Shown here in pieces: positions 1 through 4,320 of a DNA stretch of 5,842 bases. Position 1 is the first letter of the stretch. Each line of letters begins with the position of its first letter. A program made the position numbers and the translations under genes. Below the pieces are notes generated by a model. That model saw nothing but the letters and a program-made list of their open reading frames with translations, did not search any database and had not been told where the DNA came from. Source of the DNA: Candidatus Peregrinibacteria bacterium RIFOXYB2_FULL_32_7 (GTDB lineage Bacteria; Patescibacteriota; Gracilibacteria; UBA1369; GWF2-33-10); contig MFXJ01000091.1 of NCBI GenBank assembly GCA_001787465.1, positions 1 to 5,842 of the forward strand, written 5' to 3'.

Positions 1-59
1 TAAGGGATACAAAAGCTTGTATCGAGACCACCTGAGAATGCAAGAATTATTTTTTTCAT
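1..59 (-). CDS. argG: Argininosuccinate synthase, N-terminal fragment (runs off the left edge)
   Basis: Only the first 19 codons are present; the start codon is at 59-57 and the gene continues beyond position 1. The visible residues MKKIILAFSGGLDTSFCIP contain SGGLDTS, the ATP-pyrophosphatase P-loop that binds ATP in argininosuccinate synthase, placed right at the N-terminus as in that family. The next, incomplete codon begins TA, which fits the Tyr often found here. The enzyme joins citrulline and aspartate using ATP in the penultimate step of arginine synthesis in the cytoplasm. No Shine-Dalgarno sequence precedes the ATG. The context supports the call: two Arg-codon leader ORFs and two terminators lie directly upstream on the same strand. 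Other PP-loop enzymes (MnmA, QueC, ThiI) share SGGxDS, but the LDTS form and position favour ArgG. Confidence 0.85.
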   Translation of the reverse strand, partial: MKKIILAFSGGLDTSFCIP

Positions 60-83
60 TTTGTTAAATTAAAATTAAGCAAT

Positions 84-118
84 AAAAAAAGCCTCTTTGG
101 CTTAACCTCAGAGGCTTT
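84..118 (-). terminator. Intrinsic terminator 2 in the argG leader (attenuator)
   Basis: Read on minus, AAAGCCTCT (118-110) pairs perfectly with AGAGGCTTT (96-88). The 13-base loop could form a small inner GG/CC pair. A run of seven U follows (90-84). It ends only about 25 bases before the argG start codon, so it cannot end an unrelated upstream transcript without also controlling argG. Its 5' arm and loop (CTCTGAGGTT, 113-104) can instead pair with AACCTCGGAG (157-148) inside the upstream leader ORF, ten pairs with one G-U, which would disrupt the terminator. Confidence 0.85.
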
Positions 119-206
119 GTAAAATTGAATATACAAAATCACGCAGACTCCGAGGTTTTTTATAAAATCTACAACGTATTTGTTTCTTTGTTGGATATTT
201 TTTCAT
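108..206 (-). CDS. Putative second arginine leader peptide, 32 aa
   Basis: An ATG at 206-204 opens a 32-codon frame ending in TGA at 110-108. It has four Arg codons: CGT (176-174), AGA (170-168), CGG (152-150) and CGT (143-141). It starts just after the U-tract of terminator 1 and runs into terminator 2. The stretch from CTGCGT onward matches the end of leader 1 and its spacer (CTGCGT, then TTTTGTATTC-like, then ATTTTA), so the two units look like a diverged duplication. Arg codons at 176-168 are well placed for a stalled ribosome to expose the antiterminator segment 157-148. Oddly, the stop codon lies in the 5' arm of the terminator, so a ribosome finishing the ORF would cover the hairpin. 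The ORF may therefore be a frameshifted relic, or may act with different logic. No Shine-Dalgarno site or separate promoter is visible. Confidence 0.5.
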   Translation of the reverse strand: MKKYPTKKQIRCRFYKKPRSLRDFVYSILQSL

Positions 207-224
207 AATAATTTTGAAATTAAA

Positions 225-261
225 TAATAAAAAAGCCCCTGAGAACTGATCTCAAAGGCTT
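225..261 (-). terminator. Intrinsic terminator 1 in the argG leader (attenuator)
   Basis: On minus, AAGCCTTTGAGA (261-250) pairs with TCTCAGGGGCTT (244-233), a 12-bp stem with two G-U pairs, around the loop TCAGT. Six U (234-229) and a further U-rich stretch follow. This is the strongest hairpin in the window with a U-tract. It lies about 28 bases past the stop of the Arg-rich leader peptide. Its 5' arm is also complementary to the codons of that peptide, so it is best read as the attenuator of the argG transcript. Confidence 0.9.
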
Positions 262-329
262 GCTATTTTATAAAATTGTGAATACAAAACTAACGCAGCA
301 TCTGAGATCGACTCAAATTGCGTCTGCGT
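248..329 (-). promoter_or_regulatory. Competing leader RNA structures (pause hairpin and antiterminator) of arginine unit 1
   Basis: Two mutually exclusive folds are visible on minus. First, ACGCAG (329-324) pairs with CTGCGT (298-293), and inside it TTTGAG (317-312) pairs with CTCAGA (306-301); this is a self-contained hairpin within the leader-peptide codons. Second, GATCTCAGA (309-301) pairs with TTTGAGATC (256-248) in the 5' arm of the terminator, nine pairs with one G-U. Outside it, TTTGAG (317-312) can also pair with CTCAGG (243-238) in the 3' arm. A ribosome stalled on the early Arg codons (328-320) would open the first fold and allow the second. The pairings are seen in the sequence; the mechanism is inferred from classical attenuators. 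Confidence 0.75.
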
Positions 330-334
330 GCCAT
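290..334 (-). CDS. Arginine-rich leader peptide, 14 aa (attenuator sensor)
   Basis: An ATG at 334-332 begins a 15-codon frame ending in TAG at 292-290, encoding MARRRNLSRSQMLR. Five of the 14 residues are Arg (codons CGC, AGA, CGC, CGA, CGT), with three in a row at residues 3 to 5. It lies about 47 bases past the predicted transcription start, precedes terminator 1 and belongs to a transcript that reaches argG. A short ORF rich in the end product's codon before a terminator is the hallmark of ribosome-mediated attenuation (compare the His, Thr and Trp leaders of enterobacteria). When charged Arg-tRNA is scarce, the ribosome should stall at codons 3 to 5 and free codons 9 to 12 to pair with the terminator's 5' arm. 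An ATG five bases upstream (339-337) is followed at once by TAA. The peptide itself probably has no function beyond translation. Confidence 0.82.
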   Translation of the reverse strand: MARRRNLSRSQMLR

Positions 335-387
335 TACATTAACTAAATTTTTATATAAATTTTCCATTTGTAAAAATTACAAATTTA

Positions 388-417
388 ACTATATGCCTAT
401 ATTGCATATTCTGTCAA
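388..417 (-). promoter_or_regulatory. Predicted sigma70-type promoter of the argG leader transcript
   Basis: On minus, a perfect -35 box TTGACA (417-412) is followed after 18 bases by TATAGT (393-388), five of six matches to TATAAT. Transcription would start near 381, giving a 5' leader of about 47 bases before leader peptide 1. No other good promoter was seen between here and argG. Confidence 0.7.
391..409. promoter_or_regulatory. Inverted repeat within the argG promoter spacer (possible operator)
   Basis: GCATAT (404-409) and ATATGC (391-396) are perfect 6-base inverted arms separated by 7 bases, lying between and partly in the -10 and -35 boxes. A repressor bound here would block RNA polymerase. 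It is only loosely like an ARG box, and short AT-rich palindromes are common by chance. Confidence 0.3.
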
Positions 418-602
418 ATATTTTAAGCTGATCATTCACTATTTTTGATCCCGATAAAATGCTAAATTAAGCTTTGGGAGTGATTTATTTGATAGATAGC
501 GTCTTCTAAAATTCAACAAAAGTTCTTGTTTTATGACCTAAACAATTTAAATCTAAAATATCATCCTAATATCATCTATGTTATGATGAGTATATCTGAA
601 AG
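418..602. other. Non-coding spacer between the argG promoter and tatD
   Basis: No start-to-stop frame with recognisable content was found on either strand. Only weak 5-base hairpins without U-tracts are present (for example 430-450 and 515-531), so no convincing terminator for tatD can be named. Confidence 0.5.
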
Positions 603-1379
603 TTATTTTTTACTTGGAGCCTTAATTCCAAAAATTTTCTCAACATTCCTTTCCTCTATTTTTCCCAAATCTTGCAAATCCACTCTTTTAAGTTCTGCCA
701 AAACCTTGGCAGTTTCAATCATGTAGGCCGGTTCATTTCTTTCGCTTCGAAATTTTTGTGGCGATAAATACGGACAATCTGTTTCAATCAGCCATAAATC
801 ATCAGGACAAATCTTCGCAATCACTCTTAAATCTTCATTTTTCGGATAAGTTAACATCCCTCCAAAAGCACTTGCCCAACCTCTATCCCAAATCTTTTTC
901 GCAAACTCTAAATTACCGGCGAAACAATGAAAAATAACTTTTTTTGCTTTTTCTTGAACTAAAATTTTATACATCTCTTCGTAGGCATCTCGACAGTGTA
1001 TAATTAACGGTAAATCTAAATTTTTCGCCAAATCACACTGCTTTTTAAAAACTTTTTCCTGTTCCTCTTTAGTTGATAAATTTCTATAAAAATCTAAACC
1101 AGCTTCTCCAATTGCTATAACTCTCTTATTTTGCGCTAAAGATTCTAAATTTGCCCAAAGGTCCGATGTGAAATCTTTTGCTTCATGCGGATGAAGGCCA
1201 ACAGTCGCATACATAAAATCATATTTTTCCGCCAAATCTATACCTTTTTGAGAAGTTTTTAAATCACATCCGACATTAATAACTTGTGAAATCCCAGCTT
1301 TTTTCATTCGTTTTAAAACTTCATCAAAATCTTTTGCAAAATTTTCAACATTCAAATGACAATGGGTATCAACAAACAT
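603..1379 (-). CDS. tatD: TatD-family metal-dependent hydrolase / deoxyribonuclease
   Basis: The 258-residue protein has the full TatD set of motifs: DTHCH at residues 4-8 near the N-terminus, GLHPHE at 61-66, the GEAGLD block with Glu92, His128 in IIHCR, His151 in FHCFAG, and ETDCPYL with Asp201. His6, His8, Glu92, His128, His151 and Asp201 correspond to the divalent-metal ligands of this TIM-barrel family, and RNEP near 214 is also typical. The length is normal. The frame stays open back to 1436, but the ATG at 1379 puts DTHCH three residues from the start as in relatives; the extra 19 residues overlap the opposing aro promoter region and look spurious. Family members are cytoplasmic 3'-5' exonucleases or related phosphoesterases, involved in DNA repair or turnover or in D-aminoacyl-tRNA deacylation; the exact substrate cannot be told here. 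It diverges from the aro unit and ends with TAA. Confidence 0.93.
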   Translation of the reverse strand: MFVDTHCHLNVENFAKDFDEVLKRMKKAGISQVINVGCDLKTSQKGIDLAEKYDFMYATVGLHPHEAKDFTSDLWANLESLAQNKRVIAIGEAGLDFYRNLSTKEEQEKVFKKQCDLAKNLDLPLIIHCRDAYEEMYKILVQEKAKKVIFHCFAGNLEFAKKIWDRGWASAFGGMLTYPKNEDLRVIAKICPDDLWLIETDCPYLSPQKFRSERNEPAYMIETAKVLAELKRVDLQDLGKIEERNVEKIFGIKAPSKK

Positions 1380-1385
1380 AAAAAT

Positions 1386-1414
1386 TTGCAAAATTAAAAA
1401 ATTATCGCTACAAT
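1386..1414 (+). promoter_or_regulatory. Predicted promoter of the aromatic leader-aroF transcript
   Basis: TTGCAA (1386-1391, four of six -35 matches) is separated by 17 bases from TACAAT (1409-1414, five of six -10 matches). Transcription would start near 1421, about 16 bases before the aromatic leader peptide's ATG. The region is AT-rich, so chance matches are possible, but spacing and position are right. Confidence 0.55.
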
Positions 1415-1436
1415 AATAGTGTAATTTATTTTTCAA

Positions 1437-1508
1437 ATGAACGCACTACAAAATTTTTTCAATTTTTGGTTTTATTATTTTAATCTCCAACCGGTGAGGA
1501 TATCTTAG
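1437..1508 (+). CDS. Aromatic-residue leader peptide, 23 aa (attenuator sensor for aroF)
   Basis: An ATG at 1437 opens 23 codons ending in TAG (1506-1508). Residues 6-16 read NFFNFWFYYFN: eight of the nine residues 7-15 are aromatic (five Phe, two Tyr, one Trp). The next gene on the transcript is DAHP synthase, the first enzyme of the pathway making exactly these three amino acids, and an intrinsic terminator begins 25 bases after the stop. The codons after the aromatic run, AATCTCC (1482-1488) and GGTGAGGA (1493-1500), can both pair with the downstream terminator region. This matches classical attenuation: shortage of charged Phe, Tyr or Trp tRNA stalls the ribosome at 1455-1481 and favours readthrough. 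No Shine-Dalgarno site is visible. AT-rich DNA yields Phe codons by chance, but the added TGG and two TAT, the position and the pairing make coincidence unlikely. Confidence 0.82.
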   Translation: MNALQNFFNFWFYYFNLQPVRIS

Positions 1509-1557
1509 TGCGTTAAAATTATTTCAAATAATTAAATCTCCTCATCAAAAGGAGATT
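1440..1557 (+). promoter_or_regulatory. Competing leader RNA structures (antiterminator and long-range stem) of the aro attenuator
   Basis: The antiterminator is nested. AATCTCC (1482-1488) pairs with GGAGATT (1551-1557) outside, and GGTGAGGA (1493-1500) pairs with TCCTCATC (1539-1546, one G-U) inside, with a symmetric internal loop of four bases on each side. A small AATTAT/ATAATT hairpin (1517-1533) lies within. These 15 pairs are incompatible with the 8-bp terminator. Separately, AACGCACTA (1440-1448) pairs perfectly with TAGTGCGTT (1506-1514), joining the start of the leader peptide to its stop; ribosomes on the leader would open it. The complementarities are seen directly; their use as a switch is inferred. 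Confidence 0.75.
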
Positions 1558-1562
1558 TTTTT
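1534..1562 (+). terminator. Intrinsic terminator (attenuator) upstream of aroF
   Basis: AAATCTCC (1534-1541) pairs with GGAGATTT (1551-1558) around the 9-base loop TCATCAAAA, and the run of seven T (1556-1562) partly overlaps the stem. It points toward aroF and lies after the aromatic leader peptide. It cannot end tatD, which is on the other strand and starts upstream. It is best read as the off state of the aro attenuator. Confidence 0.88.
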
Positions 1563-1811
1563 GTATGTCACTTATTCATTAACTTTACTTTTATATGCAA
1601 AACAAATTTTTAAAATTTGGATGCAAAAATCCAATTTTCGCCTACTGGCAATTCAAAAACAAAAATCTTTGTAGAAATTTTTTATTCACTAATTCAAAAA
1701 AACATGCTAAACTCAAATCACATAACGGATCTTGAAAAAATTAAAATCAATATTTCAAGCATTGAAACAATAAAAAACATTAAACTTTCTAACCCTTTAA
1801 CCTCAAATAAT
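1563..1811 (+). other. Long untranslated stretch between the attenuator and aroF, with a small Phe/Tyr/Trp-containing ORF
   Basis: No conserved gene is seen in these 249 bases. The aroF frame happens to stay open back to a TTG at 1617, but the 65 extra residues resemble nothing in the DAHP synthase family. A second, overlapping frame (ATG 1595 to TGA 1735, 46 codons) contains FAYWQF and further Phe codons. It might be another leader peptide, but no GC-containing terminator follows it before aroF; only an AU-rich hairpin near 1661-1682 does. Its role is unknown. Confidence 0.35.
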
Positions 1812-2828
1812 ATGATAATCGTAATGAAAAGATTCGCTTCCAAACAAAGCATTCAGCATATGATTGATTATATTGAATCAGTCAAACTAACTCCAGCTCC
1901 TCTATATGGCACGGAAAGAACAGTAATCGCGGTAATTGGCGACGAAAGAACCCTGAATAGAAGCCACTTAATGTCATTTCCAGAAGTAAGCGATGTAATG
2001 TCAGTACTAGCTCCATATAAACTTGTTGCTCGCGAGACAAAATATGAAAATACGATAATAAAACTTCCAAATGGCGTAAAAATCGGCACTAAACAAATAG
2101 CCATGATGTCTGGTCCTTGTGCTGTAGAAAGCCAAGAACAATTAGACAAGTCAGCTGAAATCGTAGCCGCCGCTGGTACTAGAATTTTGAGAGGAGGCGC
2201 ATACAAGCCAAGAACTTCACCATATGATTTCCAAGGATTAGGCGAGGAAGGTCTCAAAATGTTAAGAAAAACTGCTGACAGGCTAAATATGGCTGTTGTT
2301 ACAGAAATTATGCGTGTTGATCTCGTTGAAACAGTTGCAAAATATGCTGATATTCTTCAAGTCGGCACCAGAAATATGCAAAATTTTGACTTGCTTAAAG
2401 AAGTCGGCCAAACCAAAAAACCAGTAATGCTCAAAAGAGGGCTGTCTGCGACTTTAAAAGAATTTTTATTAGCGGCTGAATACATTATGAAAGAAGGAAA
2501 TTCAGAAGTAATGATGTGCGTCCGCGGTATTAGAACTTTTGAAACCAGTTTAAGAAATACTTTTGATATTGACGCGATCGCTTTCTTAAAAAAAGAAACC
2601 CATTTACCAATCATTGCTGATCCAAGCCACGCTACAGGCAAAGCTGATATTATTCCAGCTATGACTTACGCCGCTATTGCCGCAGGTGCAGACGGAATTA
2701 TTACCGAAACTCACTGCAACCCAGAAGAAGCCCTCTGTGATGGCGCTCAAGCTTTAACTGACGAAACCTACCCAATGATGATCGCTCAAGCAGAAAAAAT
2801 AGCAGAAGCGATGGGAAGAACGCTTTAA
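1812..2828 (+). CDS. aroF: 3-deoxy-7-phosphoheptulonate (DAHP) synthase, type I-beta with N-terminal regulatory domain
   Basis: The enzyme condenses phosphoenolpyruvate and erythrose 4-phosphate to DAHP, the first committed step of the shikimate pathway, in the cytoplasm. From the ATG at 1812 it is 338 aa, the usual length. Residues 1 to about 70 (MIIVMKRFAS onward) form the ferredoxin-like domain that, in the Thermotoga enzyme, mediates inhibition by Tyr and Phe. The barrel follows: GPCAVES at 101-107, RGGAYKPRTSP at 127-137, QVGTRNMQN at 183-191, KRG at 208-210, RGIRTFE at 238-244, DPSHATG at 270-276 and ETHCNP at 299-304. The likely metal ligands Cys103, His273, Glu299 and Asp310 are all present. 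The 1812 start was chosen because the family begins at MIIV; the in-frame TTG at 1617 would add 65 unrelated residues. No Shine-Dalgarno site is seen. It lies behind the aromatic attenuator, so expression and probably activity both respond to aromatic amino acids. aroB follows after 108 bases. Confidence 0.95.
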   Translation: MIIVMKRFASKQSIQHMIDYIESVKLTPAPLYGTERTVIAVIGDERTLNRSHLMSFPEVSDVMSVLAPYKLVARETKYENTIIKLPNGVKIGTKQIAMMSGPCAVESQEQLDKSAEIVAAAGTRILRGGAYKPRTSPYDFQGLGEEGLKMLRKTADRLNMAVVTEIMRVDLVETVAKYADILQVGTRNMQNFDLLKEVGQTKKPVMLKRGLSATLKEFLLAAEYIMKEGNSEVMMCVRGIRTFETSLRNTFDIDAIAFLKKETHLPIIADPSHATGKADIIPAMTYAAIAAGADGIITETHCNPEEALCDGAQALTDETYPMMIAQAEKIAEAMGRTL

Positions 2829-2830
2829 AC

Positions 2831-2900
2831 GTGATTCGTGGTTCGTGATTCGTGATTCGTGATTCCCAATCTCCCATTACCAATTACCAATTACCAATTC
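2831..2900. repeat. Ten phased heptamer repeats of two types between aroF and aroB
   Basis: Five units of GTGATTC (2831-2865; the second unit is GTGGTTC) are followed, without loss of 7-base phase, by five units related to CCAATTA (2866-2900: CCAATCT, CCCATTA, CCAATTA twice, CCAATTC). A weaker unit, CTTATTC, follows at 2901-2907. The array starts two bases after the aroF stop and fills most of the 108-base gap. It resembles the short tandemly repeated heptamers known from cyanobacterial genomes. No coding or terminator function is visible. Confidence 0.9.
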
Positions 2901-2936
2901 CTTATTCTCTTTTTTCTTTATCCTTTTCTCATTTTC

Positions 2937-3992
2937 ATGTCTACCCTTCACATTTCCCTCAAAAAAACTATTGATTCCTCCTACGACATTCTGATAGGCC
3001 AAGATTTGCTCCCTCAAATAATCAAAGATTTAAAAGAGAAATCTTGGGGATCTAAATACGCTATTATCACTGATTCAGCCGTTCAATCTTTATTTGGAAT
3101 GGAACTTAAAAAAACTCTACGCAAAAATGATATTAAATGCGATCTTTTTAGCTTTCATAAAGGTGAAAAAAGTAAAAATCTAGCTACGATTCGAAAACTA
3201 GCTACGAAACTTATTCACAAAAACTATAATCGTTCTGATGCCATTATTGCTCTAGGAGGTGGTGTTGTTGGTGATGTTGCCGCTTTTCTCGCCTCAGTTT
3301 TTATGCGCGGTATTCCTTTTATCCAAATTCCTACCAGTATTTTGGCAATGGTTGACTCATCAATTGGCGGAAAAACAGGAGTCGACCTTGATGTTGGTAA
3401 AAATTTAATCGGAAGTTTTTATCAGCCAAAAAAAGTTTATATGGATACAAATATTTTAGAAAAACTTCCTAAAAGACAAATCTCAAATGGACTAGCTGAA
3501 GTAATTAAATACGGTTGTATTTATGACGAAAATTTCTTTGAATATTTGGAAGGAAATGTGCAAAAATGTTTTGAACATAATCATAAAGTCCTTGAATATA
3601 TTATAAAAAAATCTTGCGAGATTAAAGGTGCAATTGTAGAAAAAGATGAAAAAGAATTACAGGATTTAAGAATGATCTTAAATTACGGTCATACAGTCGG
3701 ACATGCTTTAGAAATTTTAAGCAAATTCAATATCCAGCATGGTGAAGCAATTGCCATGGGGATGATAGAAGTGAATAAACGCGCTTTAAAAAAATCTTTA
3801 ATGGATAAAATAGATGCCGATCGAATAAAAAAATTATTCAATAAAGCATTTCTTCCAACTGAAATTCCAGCTCGATTTACTACAGAAAAAATTCAAAAAA
3901 TAATGCTAAAAGACAAAAAAGTAAAAAACAATCAAATAAGATTCGTTATTTGTCCAAAAATAGGCCAAACTAAAATTATAGAAAACCTATAA
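2937..3992 (+). CDS. aroB: 3-dehydroquinate synthase
   Basis: AroB converts DAHP, the product of the preceding gene, to 3-dehydroquinate, using NAD and a divalent metal, usually zinc or cobalt. The 351-aa product has normal length for the family. Seen motifs are the NAD-binding GGGVVGD at 107-113, PTSILAMVDSSIGGKTG at 132-148, GKNLIG at 154-159, Glu188 in AEVIK, His252 in GHTVGHA and His268 in QHGEA; these last three match the metal ligands of known DHQ synthases. KDKK at 325-328 is the usual C-terminal lysine cluster. The ATG at 2937 was chosen: a GTG at 2859 extends the frame by 26 residues, but those are only the translation of the heptamer repeats and a pyrimidine tract. No Shine-Dalgarno site or separate promoter is evident, so cotranscription with aroF under the attenuator is likely. 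It ends four bases from the end of the converging regulator gene. Confidence 0.95.
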   Translation: MSTLHISLKKTIDSSYDILIGQDLLPQIIKDLKEKSWGSKYAIITDSAVQSLFGMELKKTLRKNDIKCDLFSFHKGEKSKNLATIRKLATKLIHKNYNRSDAIIALGGGVVGDVAAFLASVFMRGIPFIQIPTSILAMVDSSIGGKTGVDLDVGKNLIGSFYQPKKVYMDTNILEKLPKRQISNGLAEVIKYGCIYDENFFEYLEGNVQKCFEHNHKVLEYIIKKSCEIKGAIVEKDEKELQDLRMILNYGHTVGHALEILSKFNIQHGEAIAMGMIEVNKRALKKSLMDKIDADRIKKLFNKAFLPTEIPARFTTEKIQKIMLKDKKVKNNQIRFVICPKIGQTKIIENL

Positions 3993-3996
3993 CAAT

Positions 3997-4290
3997 TTAA
4001 TTTTTCATTTTTTCAAGCATCAACTTATATCCTCCCGTTCCATAATTTAACCAATGCGCAACTCTAGTTATTGTTGCTGTAGAAACACCTGTTTGCTGAT
4101 TAATCTCACGATAAGAAATGCCTTTATCAACCATTTTCGCTACCTGCCATCTCTCGCACATAGCCATTAATTCTGATAAAGTCGCTACATCGCGAAAAAA
4201 CTTTTCGCACTCAGATTCCGTTTTCAAATTCAAAACTGCTTTCCAAAAATCCTTAGCCACCTTAGTTTTCAACTCTTTTTCAATTAGCAT
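3997..4290 (-). CDS. TrpR-superfamily regulator of the YerC/YecD type
   Basis: This 97-aa protein matches the YerC/YecD branch of the Trp-repressor superfamily: an N-terminal helical part (FWKAVLNLKTESECEKFF, 15-32), a middle LSELMAMCERWQVAKMV (38-54), and a helix-turn-helix at about 57-80 (GISYREINQQTGVSTATITR), ending in LNYGTGGY, the branch's typical tail. It should bind DNA as a dimer. Whether it senses tryptophan is unknown; YerC-type proteins lack a proven ligand, and this branch is common in Firmicutes and candidate-phylum bacteria. The gene converges on aroB with a gap of four bases, so the transcripts probably overlap at their ends. The start at 4290 is the first ATG and fits the family length. 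A promoter and a palindrome just upstream suggest autoregulation. The placement beside aroF and aroB is suggestive of a role in aromatic metabolism, but that is inference. Confidence 0.88.
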   Translation of the reverse strand: MLIEKELKTKVAKDFWKAVLNLKTESECEKFFRDVATLSELMAMCERWQVAKMVDKGISYREINQQTGVSTATITRVAHWLNYGTGGYKLMLEKMKN

Positions 4291-4319
4291 GATAAAAAAT
4301 TAGCGTGTTAATATGCTAA
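4283..4319. promoter_or_regulatory. Candidate operator of the TrpR-like gene: palindrome plus extra half-site
   Basis: TTAGC (4300-4304) and GCTAA (4315-4319) form an inverted repeat around the predicted transcription start (about 4314). A third copy, ATTAGCATG (4283-4291), repeats ATTAGCGTG (4299-4307) in the same direction 16 bases away and overlaps the start codon. Three spaced half-sites at the start of a repressor-like gene suggest autorepression. The core differs from the enterobacterial trp operator (ACTAGT). Confidence 0.45.
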
Positions 4320-4320
4320 C

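Noticed and set aside
108..110. Reassignment of UGA to glycine (as in Gracilibacteria and Absconditabacteria)
   Set aside because: The five complete conserved genes contain no in-frame UGA, and all end in UAA at family-appropriate lengths, so the standard bacterial code suffices.
60..400. T-box riboswitch upstream of argG
   Set aside because: No T-box antiterminator motif (UGGNACCGCG-like) or stem I architecture is visible on minus; leader ORFs with Arg codons explain the terminators better.
1380..1436. Earlier start for the TatD protein at 1436
   Set aside because: TatD proteins begin a few residues before DTHCH, which fits the ATG at 1379; the extra segment overlaps the opposing aro promoter and leader start.
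1440..1560. Metabolite riboswitch upstream of aroF, suggested by the 9-bp closing helix
   Set aside because: No known aptamer consensus is recognised, while the enclosed sequence encodes an aromatic-rich leader peptide, which accounts for the region.
1661..1682. AU-only hairpin with a T-run as a second terminator before aroF
   Set aside because: The stem has a bulge and almost no G-C pairs, which is too weak for an intrinsic terminator and is expected by chance in AT-rich DNA.
1731..1759. CTTGAAA/TTTCAAG inverted repeat before aroF as a terminator
   Set aside because: It has a 15-base loop and no U-tract after it.
1617..1811. N-terminal extension of aroF from a TTG codon at 1617 (65 extra residues)
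   Set aside because: The DAHP synthase family starts at the MIIVMK segment (1812), giving exactly the usual 338 residues; the extension has no family resemblance and uses a rare start codon.
2859..2936. Hydrophobic N-terminal extension of aroB from a GTG at 2859
   Set aside because: It only translates the heptamer repeats and a pyrimidine-rich tract; the conserved protein begins at 2937.
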